Part shown: one piece after another, positions 55,849 to 63,778 of the stretch
How the letters are laid out: each line of letters opens with the position of its first letter
Position numbering within the stretch: the stretch's first letter is position 1
DNA from: Halofilum ochraceum
GTDB taxonomy: Bacteria; Pseudomonadota; Gammaproteobacteria; XJ16; Halofilaceae
Assembly (NCBI RefSeq): GCF_001614315.2
Contig: NZ_LVEG02000008.1
Coordinates: forward strand, 1-64,000
Length of the DNA stretch: 64,000 nt
Reading direction: 5' to 3'
Notes under the pieces: model-generated
Told to the model about the DNA's origin: nothing
Databases searched by the model: none
The model's input: the letters and a program-made list of their open reading frames with translations, nothing else
Position numbers and translations under genes: made by a program

Positions 55849-56321
55849 CGATGTCCGACCGGTCGCTGGACGCGTTGCTGGCGCACGCCGGCCCGATGGT
55901 CCTGCTCGATGAGGTCCTCGCGATCGGAGACGAGACCGTGCGCGCGCTTGCCACCGTTCGCCGCGACGGTCTCTTCGCGGGGCCCCATGAGGCCGGTGTG
56001 CCGGCGTGGGTGGGCATGGAATATCTCGCTCAGGCTATCGCGGCCTGGTCGGGATTCCATGAACGCGCCCGGGGCCGCTCCGTGCACCCGGGGTTCCTGG
56101 TCGGTGCCCGGTCATTCCACAGTTCCGTCGGGGCGATCCCTTATGGTGTCGTATTGACGCTCGAAGCCGAGCGCCTGATGGAGGATGGTGACGGCATCAG
56201 CGTATTCGACGGGCGCGTTACGGGAGTCGGGGTCGAACAGACCGTCCGGCTCAAGGTGTACCTGCCCGTGGACCCGGATCGATACTGGGCGGGGCAGCCA
56301 ACGCAGGGAAACGATCAATGA
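55845..56321 (+). CDS. hotdog 3-hydroxyacyl-ACP dehydratase (ApeP-like), copy 1
   Basis: A 158-residue predicted dehydratase of the COG4706 hotdog group. LLAHAGPMVLLDEVLAIGDETV at residues 10-31 and VGMEYLAQAIAAWSGFHE near 57-74 are family features. It has no HFPG motif. ATG at 55845 overlaps the lipoprotein stop. It is one of four dehydratase-like units in the cluster; a sequence of the same group occurs at 58317. Confidence 0.82.
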   Translation: MTMSDRSLDALLAHAGPMVLLDEVLAIGDETVRALATVRRDGLFAGPHEAGVPAWVGMEYLAQAIAAWSGFHERARGRSVHPGFLVGARSFHSSVGAIPYGVVLTLEAERLMEDGDGISVFDGRVTGVGVEQTVRLKVYLPVDPDRYWAGQPTQGNDQ

Positions 56322-57043
56322 CGGAACGCGTGCTGGTAACCGGTTCGAGCCGCGGCCTGGGGCGCGCCATGGCACTGCGGCTCGCGCGCGACGGGTTCGA
56401 TATCGCATTGCACTGCCGATCGCGCATGGAAGAGGCGGAGGCGGTCGCCGCGGAAATCCGCGCACTCGGTCGCACGGCCTGGATTCTGCAGTTCGATATC
56501 AGCGATCGCGATTCCGCGCGCTCGGTCCTCGAGGGTGATGTCGAGGCGCACGGGGCGTATTACGGCGTCGTCTGCAACGCCGGCGTCTCGCGTGACGGGG
56601 CCTTCCCGGCGCTCACCGGCGAGGATTGGGATGGCGTGGTCCATACCAATCTCGACGGCTTCTACAACGTCCTCAATCCGCTGGTCATGCCCATGATCCG
56701 CCGGCGCCGGCCGGGACGGATCGTCACCCTGGCATCGGTCTCCGGGCTCATGGGGAATCGCGGCCAGGTGAACTATTCCGCGGCCAAGGCCGGTATCATC
56801 GGGGCCACCAAGGCCCTGGCGCTGGAGCTGGCCACCCGGCGGATCACCGTCAACTGTGTCGCGCCCGGATTGATCGAGACCGATATGACCGAAGACCTGC
56901 CGGTGGAGGAGATGCTGTCGATGATCCCCGCGCGCCGCGCCGGTCAACCGGAGGAAGTGGCCGCGGCGGTCAGCTTCCTCATGGCGGAGGACGCTGGTTA
57001 CATCACGCGGCAGGTGATCTCCGTGAACGGGGGACTCTGCTGA
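56318..57043 (+). CDS. 3-oxoacyl-ACP reductase (FabG-like, ApeQ role)
   Basis: A 241-residue short-chain dehydrogenase. The NADP loop is TGSSRGLGRA near residue 8, with CNAGVSRDG, the catalytic serine in LASVSGLMGN and YSAAKAGIIGATKAL carrying the Tyr-Lys pair, and the FabG-like C terminus VISVNGGLC. It reduces the keto group at each extension cycle. It overlaps both neighbours (ATGA; TGATG). Confidence 0.93.
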   Translation: MTERVLVTGSSRGLGRAMALRLARDGFDIALHCRSRMEEAEAVAAEIRALGRTAWILQFDISDRDSARSVLEGDVEAHGAYYGVVCNAGVSRDGAFPALTGEDWDGVVHTNLDGFYNVLNPLVMPMIRRRRPGRIVTLASVSGLMGNRGQVNYSAAKAGIIGATKALALELATRRITVNCVAPGLIETDMTEDLPVEEMLSMIPARRAGQPEEVAAAVSFLMAEDAGYITRQVISVNGGLC

Positions 57044-58272
57044 TGAAGCGGGTCGTGGTCACCGGCATGAGTGGCCTGTCGTCGATCGGCCAGGACTGGG
57101 ATACGGTACGCGATAACCTGCGCGCCGGCCGGACCGGAATCCAGCGTATGCCGGAGTGGTCGCGCTTCGAGGGGCTTCTGACCGGCCTCGGCGCGCCGCT
57201 GCCCGACTTCGAGTTCCCGGCGCATTATCCCCGCAAGGCGACGCGGAGCATGGGCCGGGTGGCGTTGATGGCGACGCGTGCGGCCGAACTCGCGCTGGGC
57301 GAGGCCGGCCTGCTCGATGACCCGATACTCAAAAGCGGGCGCGCGGGCGTGTCCTACGGGTCCTCGACCGGGAGTACCGCCGCGACCGCCGAATTCGCCG
57401 GCATGCTGCTGGATCAGACCACCGCGGGCCTCAGCGCCACCACCTACATCCGCATGATGGCCCACACCACGGCGGTGAACATCGGTGTGTTCTTCGGCCT
57501 GCGCGGGCGTGTCTACACGACCAGCAGCGCCTGCACTTCCGGGAGCCAGGGGATCGGTTACGCGTTCGAGGCGATCCGCAGCGGCGCCCAGACGGTAATG
57601 GTGGCGGGTGGAGCCGAGGAACTGTGTGCGACCGAGGCGGCCGTGTTCGATGCGCTCTATGCCACGTCGACCCGCAACGACGCCCCGGGCGCGACGCCGC
57701 GGCCGTTCGACGCCGATCGCGACGGGCTCGTGATCGGGGAGGGCGCGGGCACCCTGATTCTGGAGGAACTGGAACACGCCCGCGCACGCGGCGCGACCAT
57801 CCATGCCGAAGTGGTGGGCTTCGGGACCAATTCCGACGGCCAGCATGTCACCCAGCCCGAACACGATACGATGCGCATCGCGATGGAGCTCGCGCTGGAG
57901 AGCGCGGAGCTCGATCCGGGCGCGGTCGGCTACGTCAGCGCCCACGGGACCGCGACCGCCCGGGGCGATCTGGCCGAGAGCGAGGCCACGCGCGCGGCCT
58001 TCGGTCGTGCGGTCCCGATCAGCGCCCTGAAGAGTTACACCGGCCACACGCTGGGTGCGTGCGGGGCGCTCGAGGCGTGGGTCGCGATCGAATCGATGAA
58101 AGCGGGCTGGTTCCATGGGACCATGAATCTCGACCGCATCGATCCCGAGTGCGCCGAGCTCGATTTTATTGTCGGTACGGCCGGGCGAACGCTCGACTGC
58201 GAATATGTCATGAGCAACAATTTCGCTTTCGGCGGGATCAACACCTCGCTCCTGTTTCGCCGCTGGCACTGA
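57043..58272 (+). CDS. 3-oxoacyl-ACP synthase II (FabF-like, ApeR role)
   Basis: A 409-residue ketosynthase with a complete triad: C164 in SSACTSGSQG, His in VSAHGTATARGD and His in SYTGHTLGACG. PFDADRDGLVIGEG and NNFAFGGINTSL follow. It follows the reductase gene with a 1-base overlap. In this operon it can elongate or start the aryl polyene, depending on how labour is split with the ketosynthase at 62284. Confidence 0.92.
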   Translation: MKRVVVTGMSGLSSIGQDWDTVRDNLRAGRTGIQRMPEWSRFEGLLTGLGAPLPDFEFPAHYPRKATRSMGRVALMATRAAELALGEAGLLDDPILKSGRAGVSYGSSTGSTAATAEFAGMLLDQTTAGLSATTYIRMMAHTTAVNIGVFFGLRGRVYTTSSACTSGSQGIGYAFEAIRSGAQTVMVAGGAEELCATEAAVFDALYATSTRNDAPGATPRPFDADRDGLVIGEGAGTLILEELEHARARGATIHAEVVGFGTNSDGQHVTQPEHDTMRIAMELALESAELDPGAVGYVSAHGTATARGDLAESEATRAAFGRAVPISALKSYTGHTLGACGALEAWVAIESMKAGWFHGTMNLDRIDPECAELDFIVGTAGRTLDCEYVMSNNFAFGGINTSLLFRRWH

Positions 58273-58316
58273 CCGCGAGTCGGTCGCCGGCCACGCCCCG
58301 GATATCACTGACGACC

Positions 58317-58766
58317 ATGACCGAGAACGCCGCTAGCCTCGATCGTGCCGCCATCGAGGGCCTCATCCCGCACGCCGGCAGCATGTGTCTGCTCGAACGT
58401 GTCGTACAGTGGGATCAGGAATCGATCGAATGCCGCAGCCGAAGCCAGCTGGATATGGACAACCCTCTGCGCGTCGATGGCGGTGTACCGATCGAGGCCG
58501 GTATCGAGTATGCGGCCCAGGCCATGGCGGTGCACGGCGGTCTCCGCGCTACCGGCGACGGCGGCCCGCGGCGTGGATTCGTGGCGGTGCTGAACCGGGT
58601 AGCCTGGAACACCGAATGGCTCGATGAGGACCCCGGCGAGCTGTGTATCCATGCGCACGCCCTGCAGGGCGACGACGACGGTCGCCAGTATGCGTTCCGG
58701 ATCGACCGGGATGACCGGACCCTGATCGAGGGAACGGCGCTGGTCATGCTCGAAAGTCGGGACTGA
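58317..58766 (+). CDS. hotdog 3-hydroxyacyl-ACP dehydratase (ApeP-like), copy 2
   Basis: A 149-residue dehydratase of the same COG4706 group as the gene at 55845: IEGLIPHAGSMCLLERVVQWDQESI and PIEAGIEYAAQAMAVHGG match it position by position. ATG at 58317 is preceded by 44 bases after the ketosynthase stop. A second copy in the same operon suggests different chain lengths or a heterodimer. Confidence 0.82.
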   Translation: MTENAASLDRAAIEGLIPHAGSMCLLERVVQWDQESIECRSRSQLDMDNPLRVDGGVPIEAGIEYAAQAMAVHGGLRATGDGGPRRGFVAVLNRVAWNTEWLDEDPGELCIHAHALQGDDDGRQYAFRIDRDDRTLIEGTALVMLESRD

Positions 58767-58777
58767 CGGAGACCGCG

Positions 58778-59509
58778 ATGTCGAGGCTTTCCTTCTCGAT
58801 CGAGCACTGGGCGGCCTGGGCGCCGGGCGTGGAGACCGCGGCCCAGTGGACGGAATGGAGTGCCGGAACAAGGCCGATCGCCGAGGAACCCGACCGCCCG
58901 GACGTCGGTTTCCTGCCCGCGATGCTGCGCCGGCGCACCAGCCGAATCACGAAGGCGGCGCTGTGGGCGGCCCATCAGTGCGGAGCCGGCGAAAACGCCT
59001 GGCCGACCGTGTTCAGTTCCCGCCACGGTGAACTGCACCGCAGCCACGGGCTGTTGTCGGAACTGGCCCAGGACGAACCGTTGTCGCCGAATGCGTTCAG
59101 CCTCTCGGTGCACAACACCGCGTCGGGTCTGAATTCCATCGCCACCGGCAACCGCGCGCCGTCGACCGCGCTGGCGGCAGGGAAAGACACCGTTGCCGCC
59201 GGCGTGATCGAGGCCGTCGGTCGACTGCAGGCGGGCGCGGATCGCGTCCTGCTGGTCCATGCGGATGAGCGCATGCCGGAGTTCTATCGCCCATGGGCCG
59301 AGGAGCGTCCGGTCGTGTTCGCGTTCGGGGCGTTGCTGCGCGCGCCGGTACCCGGTGCGGCGTGGTCGCTGGAGCGTTACCGCGGGGACACGGACGAGGC
59401 CAGTCCGGAGAGCGCTCCCGGACTGGCCTTCATGCACATTCTCGCCGGTGGCCGGGACCGGCTCCTCATGGCCGGAGAACGGAATTCCTGGCTGTGGGGT
59501 CGGGATTGA
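58778..59509 (+). CDS. beta-ketoacyl synthase chain length factor (ApeC-like)
   Basis: A 243-residue N-terminal-only ketosynthase-like protein of the Ketoacyl-synt_2 (PF13723) type. PLSPNAFSLSVHNTASGLNSIATG is the family signature, and the catalytic cysteine is replaced (APSTALAAG). Such proteins pair with a full ketosynthase and set the chain length in aryl polyene synthesis; the partner is probably the ketosynthase at 62284 or 57043. ATG at 58778 follows GGAG. Confidence 0.85.
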   Translation: MSRLSFSIEHWAAWAPGVETAAQWTEWSAGTRPIAEEPDRPDVGFLPAMLRRRTSRITKAALWAAHQCGAGENAWPTVFSSRHGELHRSHGLLSELAQDEPLSPNAFSLSVHNTASGLNSIATGNRAPSTALAAGKDTVAAGVIEAVGRLQAGADRVLLVHADERMPEFYRPWAEERPVVFAFGALLRAPVPGAAWSLERYRGDTDEASPESAPGLAFMHILAGGRDRLLMAGERNSWLWGRD

Positions 59510-60279
59510 GACGGATCGGATACTACTGGCGGCTCGTCGCGACGGGTTACAATTTCGTCGTCTTCGGGGTCGGCGGTCTGCTGACGGCGATCTTCGTCAT
59601 GCCGGTGGTGCGCGTCTGGCCTGGAGGTACCCAGCGGCGCAACGCGCGCGCACGCCAGGTGGTGCACTACCTGTTCCGCTACTTCGTCTGGCAGATGCGG
59701 GCGACCGGCGTGCTGGCGCTGACCGTGAATGATGTCGAGCGCCTGCGCGAACAGAGCGCGGGACGGCTCGTGGTCGTCAATCACCCCACGCTGATCGATG
59801 TCGTCGTGGTCATATCGCTGCTGCCGTACAGTTGCTGTGTCGTCAAAAGCTCGCTGTGGCGGAATCCGTTGCTGGGCGGCGTGATCCGGTCCGCCGGTTA
59901 CATCAGCAATTCCGACAGCTCGCGCAATTTTCTGGCACGCAGCGCGCGTGTGCTCCGCGCCGGGTATCCGATCGTCATGTTTCCCGAGGGGACCCGCACG
60001 GTGCCCGGAGACCCGATCGAGTTCCAGCGCGGGGCGGCGAATATCGCGGTGCGCAACCGCGTGGCGGTGCTGCCGGTGGTGGTACGCTGCGATCCACCGA
60101 CGCTGCGCAAACATGAGCGCTGGTATCACATACCGCCGCGGCGGGCGGACTTTTCGGTGACCGTGCATGAGCCGGTCGATCCCGCATCGGTTACGGACGC
60201 CTCGCGCGGTCCGGCCGTTGCCACGCGCCAGTTCAATCGCTGGCTGGAAGAATTCTACAGGGGGGAATTGCAGGCATGA
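59506..60279 (+). CDS. 1-acyl-glycerol-3-phosphate-type acyltransferase (ApeD-like)
   Basis: A 257-residue PlsC-type acyltransferase. It has an N-terminal helix, then NHPTLID (H-x4-D catalytic motif) and FPEGTR (substrate motif). No ATG is available; TTG at 59506, overlapping the previous stop, follows a GGGG ribosome site and is preferred to GTG at 59494. It would attach the polyene to a lipid or glycerol-like anchor at the inner membrane. Confidence 0.85.
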   Translation: MRRIGYYWRLVATGYNFVVFGVGGLLTAIFVMPVVRVWPGGTQRRNARARQVVHYLFRYFVWQMRATGVLALTVNDVERLREQSAGRLVVVNHPTLIDVVVVISLLPYSCCVVKSSLWRNPLLGGVIRSAGYISNSDSSRNFLARSARVLRAGYPIVMFPEGTRTVPGDPIEFQRGAANIAVRNRVAVLPVVVRCDPPTLRKHERWYHIPPRRADFSVTVHEPVDPASVTDASRGPAVATRQFNRWLEEFYRGELQA

Positions 60280-60539
60280 GTAAAGACCTGGGCAGGGAAC
60301 TGAAGGAACTGATCATCGAATCGCTGGATCTCGAGGACGTCACGCCCGAGGACATCGACGACGACGAACCCCTGTTCGTCGATGGGCTGGGGCTCGATTC
60401 GATCGACGCGCTTGAACTGGGCATGCAGATCCAGAAGAAATACAACCTCAAGCTGGATGCGAACAACGAGGCCAACAAGCAGCACTTCGCCTCGGTCAAC
60501 GCGCTGCGCCGGTTCATCGAATCCCAGCAGGCGACCTGA
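60276..60539 (+). CDS. acyl carrier protein 2 of the APE operon (ApeE/F-like)
   Basis: An 87-residue, strongly acidic ACP with phosphopantetheine serine S42 in GLDSIDALEL. ATG at 60276 overlaps the acyltransferase stop (ATGA). It is the third ACP in the pigment region. Confidence 0.92.
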   Translation: MSKDLGRELKELIIESLDLEDVTPEDIDDDEPLFVDGLGLDSIDALELGMQIQKKYNLKLDANNEANKQHFASVNALRRFIESQQAT

Positions 60540-60590
60540 GCGCGGGCCGACGGCGCGCCCGTTCCGCAGCCACGCACGGAGATCGACCGT

Positions 60591-62303
60591 TTGGTGTTCC
60601 AGCCGGCCCTGCTTGTTCCCTGTTACAACCATGGTGACCAGATCGCTGACACGGTACCCCGTCTGGCGCACCATGACCTGCCGTGCCTCATCGTGGATGA
60701 CGGCAGCGATGCGGCGACCGCCGCGGTACTCGACCGGCTGGTGGCCGAGCATGACCTGCTGACGCTGGTCCGCCTGTCCGAAAACCGGGGCAAGGGCGCT
60801 GCGGTGGCCGCGGGTGTGGACGCCGCCGCCGAACACGGCTGGACCCATGTGCTGCAGATCGACGCCGATGGGCAGCACGACACGGACGACATCCCGCGCC
60901 TGCTGGATACCGCCCGCCAGCACCCCGAGGCGCTGGTGAGCGGCAGGCCCATCTACGGTGACGACATACCATGGGTGCGGTTCTACGGCCGTTACCTGAC
61001 CCACGCCCTGGTGTGGCTGGAGACCCTGTCGTTCGCGATCCGCGATTCCATGTGCGGGTTCCGCGTGTACCCGGTCACCGCGAGCAGGCGTCTGTTTCAG
61101 TCGCACCGGATCGGCCGGCGGATGGACTTCGATACGGACATCATGGTGCGCCTGTATTGGCGCGGCACACCGGTCATGTTCGTGCCGACGCGGGTGCGCT
61201 ATCCGCGCGGTGGCGTCTCGCATTTCGATATGCTGGGTGACAACCTCCGCATCGCGTGGATGCACACGAGGCTACTGTGCGGGATGCTGCTGCGTGCGCC
61301 GGTCCTGCTCGCGCGGCGATTTCGCGGCGGTCAAGAGAGGACCCACTGGACGCGTCAGGTCGAGCGGGGTACCTATGGCCTGATGTGGCTGGGTCTCCAG
61401 CTGTATCGCGTATTCGGTCGCAGTGGTGCCCGGCTGGTGCTGTATCCGCTTGTGACCTGGTACTGGCTGAGCAATGCCGAGGGGCGGCGGGCCTCCCGGG
61501 ATTTTCTCCAGCGGGTATACGAGCACGGCGGGGCCCAGAAGCGGCCGCCGCGCGCGATCGATGTTTTCCGCCACTTCTTCATGTTCTCCGATTGCATCGT
61601 CGATCGGCTCGAGTCATGGCGCGGACGGCTGCGTCACGAGCACGTGCAGTTCAACGGCCAGCAGTACCTGCTCGACGAGGCCGCACGTGGACGCGGGGCG
61701 ATTCTGATGACCTCGCATCTGGGCAATATCGAATTGTGCCGTGGTCTCAACGATCAGCTGCGCAATCTGCGCATGAACGTGGCCGTCTACAATCACCATG
61801 CGCCGCTCATCAACCGGATCATCGAGAAGAGCAATCCGAACTCGCGCCTGAAACTGGTCGATATCCGCGAGTTCGGGATGCAGACGGCGGCCATGCTCGA
61901 GCAGCAGGTGCGCGACGGCGAGTTCCTGGCGATCGCCGCGGACCGCACGCCACCGAGCCTGAACGAGAATGTCGTGCCGGCCCGCTTTCTCGGCAGCGAG
62001 GCGCCGTTTCCGACCGGACCGTTCATCATCGCGGCGCTGCTCCATTGCCCGGTCTATCTGATGACCTGTGTGCGCGTCGAAGGACGCTACCGCATCGATG
62101 TGGTGCACTTTGCCGAGGAGATTACGCTGTCGCGCAAAAACCGGGATGCGGATCTGCAATACTGGGCGCAGCGATACGCGGACGATCTCGAGGCGAGGGC
62201 ACTCGAGACGCCCATGCAGTGGTTCAATTTCTATGATTTCTGGGGGCATCCGGTGACGGGCGAGGGCGCAGCCCGGAAGCGGGATGGGCATGGCGGTGAC
62301 TGA
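60591..62303 (+). CDS. glycosyltransferase family 2 fused to LpxL-like acyltransferase (ApeJ-like)
   Basis: A 570-residue bifunctional protein. Residues 1-240 are a GT2 domain: PALLVPCYNHGDQI, the first acid motif LIVDDGSDAA, the sugar-nucleotide DAD in QIDADGQHD, and SMCGFRVYP. Residues about 300-560 are an LpxL/HtrB-type acyltransferase, with the H-x4-E-like SHLGNIE and a following GEFLAIAADRTPPSL. The start is TTG at 60591 or GTG at 60594; GGAG stands nearer to the former. Same-type fusions occur in APE clusters and may glycosylate and acylate the carrier lipid. Confidence 0.87.
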   Translation: MVFQPALLVPCYNHGDQIADTVPRLAHHDLPCLIVDDGSDAATAAVLDRLVAEHDLLTLVRLSENRGKGAAVAAGVDAAAEHGWTHVLQIDADGQHDTDDIPRLLDTARQHPEALVSGRPIYGDDIPWVRFYGRYLTHALVWLETLSFAIRDSMCGFRVYPVTASRRLFQSHRIGRRMDFDTDIMVRLYWRGTPVMFVPTRVRYPRGGVSHFDMLGDNLRIAWMHTRLLCGMLLRAPVLLARRFRGGQERTHWTRQVERGTYGLMWLGLQLYRVFGRSGARLVLYPLVTWYWLSNAEGRRASRDFLQRVYEHGGAQKRPPRAIDVFRHFFMFSDCIVDRLESWRGRLRHEHVQFNGQQYLLDEAARGRGAILMTSHLGNIELCRGLNDQLRNLRMNVAVYNHHAPLINRIIEKSNPNSRLKLVDIREFGMQTAAMLEQQVRDGEFLAIAADRTPPSLNENVVPARFLGSEAPFPTGPFIIAALLHCPVYLMTCVRVEGRYRIDVVHFAEEITLSRKNRDADLQYWAQRYADDLEARALETPMQWFNFYDFWGHPVTGEGAARKRDGHGGD

Positions 62304-63492
62304 TCGGCGCGAACCCGTATACCTGAATACCCTTGGCGTGGTGAATGCGCTCGGCCGGGGCTGCGAGGCCGTTTTCGCGAACCTGCTGCGGGGGCACGCC
62401 CCCGGCATGCAGCCCCGGAGCGGCTGGATCCCCGAGCGCAGCGTCCACGTCGGCCTCGTGACGGATGAACTGCCCGCCTGGCCCGAAGAGCTCGGTGCCT
62501 TCCATTCCCGCAATAATCGACTGCTCGCGGCGGCCGCCGAGGAGATCGCCGCACCGCTGACGGCGGCGCGCGAGCGCTTTGGTGCCGATCGGATCGGTGT
62601 GGTCCTCGGTTCCAGCACTTCGGGGATCGCGGAAGGTGAGGCGGCCATCGCCGCGCATGCGAAGACCGGTGCGGTGCCGCCCGGCTTCGACTACCGCCAG
62701 CAGGAGATCGCGAGCCCGTCCGAGGGCCTGGCCCGGCTGCTCGGGCTGGAGGGCATCGCCTACACGATCTCCACTGCCTGTTCGTCCAGCGCGAAGGCGT
62801 TCGGCGCCGCGCGCAATCTCCTCGAGATGGATCAGTGCGATGCGGTAGTCGTCGGCGGCGCCGATTCCCTCTGTCGCCTGACGCTGAATGGCTTCGCTGC
62901 CCTGGAATCCGTCGCCGCCGGTCCCTGCAGGCCGTTCTCCAGCGAGCGCGACGGTATCAACATCGGTGAAGGCGCCGCGTTGTTCCTGATGACGCGTGAT
63001 CCCGGACCCATTCGCCTCGTCGGGGTGGGCGAGTCCTGCGATGCCCACCACATCTCGGCACCCGAGCCGGACGGCATCGGGGCCGAAGCGGCGATGCGCG
63101 CGGCCCTGGATGAGGGCGGGGTAGATCCCGAGGCGGTCGGCTATCTGAACCTCCACGGTACCGCCACCCCGAAGAACGACGAGATGGAGAGCGCGGCGGT
63201 AGCGCGCGTGCTCGGCCCCGACACACCCTGCAGTTCGACCAAGTCGCTGACCGGCCACACCCTCGGCCCGGCCGGGGCGATCGAAGTCGCCCTGTGCTGG
63301 CTGCTGCTCAGCGAATACAACAAGGGCAACGTCCTGCCGGCGCACATATTCAACGGCCCGCGCGACGAGTCGCTGGCCCGGATCGGCCTGCTTGAAGAAC
63401 CCGGGAAACTGCCCACCGGCAGCCCGCGCTACTGCCTCAGCAACTCCTTCGCCTTCGGCGGCAACAACTGCTCCGTGTTGATTGCGGGGTAG
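62284..63492 (+). CDS. 3-oxoacyl-ACP synthase (FabF-like, ApeO role)
   Basis: A roughly 400-residue ketosynthase with full triad: C166 in STACSSSAKAF (numbered from the ATG at 62284), His in NLHGTATPKND and His in KSLTGHTLGPAG. LNTLGVVNALGRG is its N terminus. ATG at 62284 or 62290 are both possible. It overlaps the fusion gene by 20 bases and is the last gene of the operon, ending just before an inverted repeat. Confidence 0.92.
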   Translation: MGMAVTDRREPVYLNTLGVVNALGRGCEAVFANLLRGHAPGMQPRSGWIPERSVHVGLVTDELPAWPEELGAFHSRNNRLLAAAAEEIAAPLTAARERFGADRIGVVLGSSTSGIAEGEAAIAAHAKTGAVPPGFDYRQQEIASPSEGLARLLGLEGIAYTISTACSSSAKAFGAARNLLEMDQCDAVVVGGADSLCRLTLNGFAALESVAAGPCRPFSSERDGINIGEGAALFLMTRDPGPIRLVGVGESCDAHHISAPEPDGIGAEAAMRAALDEGGVDPEAVGYLNLHGTATPKNDEMESAAVARVLGPDTPCSSTKSLTGHTLGPAGAIEVALCWLLLSEYNKGNVLPAHIFNGPRDESLARIGLLEEPGKLPTGSPRYCLSNSFAFGGNNCSVLIAG

Positions 63493-63510
63493 GCCTTTTC
63501 GCGAATCCGG

Positions 63511-63771
63511 GAAAGTCAACGGCGATCTCTCGCCAAGACGCCAAGCGCGCCAAGTAAGGTCAAAGACAATTTCTCGCCGAGGCGCGGAGCCCGCCAGGAA
63601 AGGCATAAAGGTTTGGCCGGCGAGGAACTCACACAGGGACAGACTGACGATCAGGGCCCTAAAGCGTGCCCCTTAACCCGATACATCAACGCGCCCACTC
63701 ACCCACTCTTTACAGATTTCGACTTTCCTTGGCGCGCTTGGCGTCTTGGCGAGAGATCGCCTTTGACTTTC
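63511..63771. repeat. long inverted repeat between convergent genes (44-base arms)
   Basis: The arms 63511-63554 and 63728-63771 are reverse complements with one mismatch and contain the same CGCCAAGACGCCAAGCGCG core as the element at 41752-42184. A degraded extra copy follows the left arm at about 63559-63610. It separates the last ketosynthase gene from a convergent gene, as in the other two elements. Confidence 0.82.
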
Positions 63772-63778
63772 GGGCATT

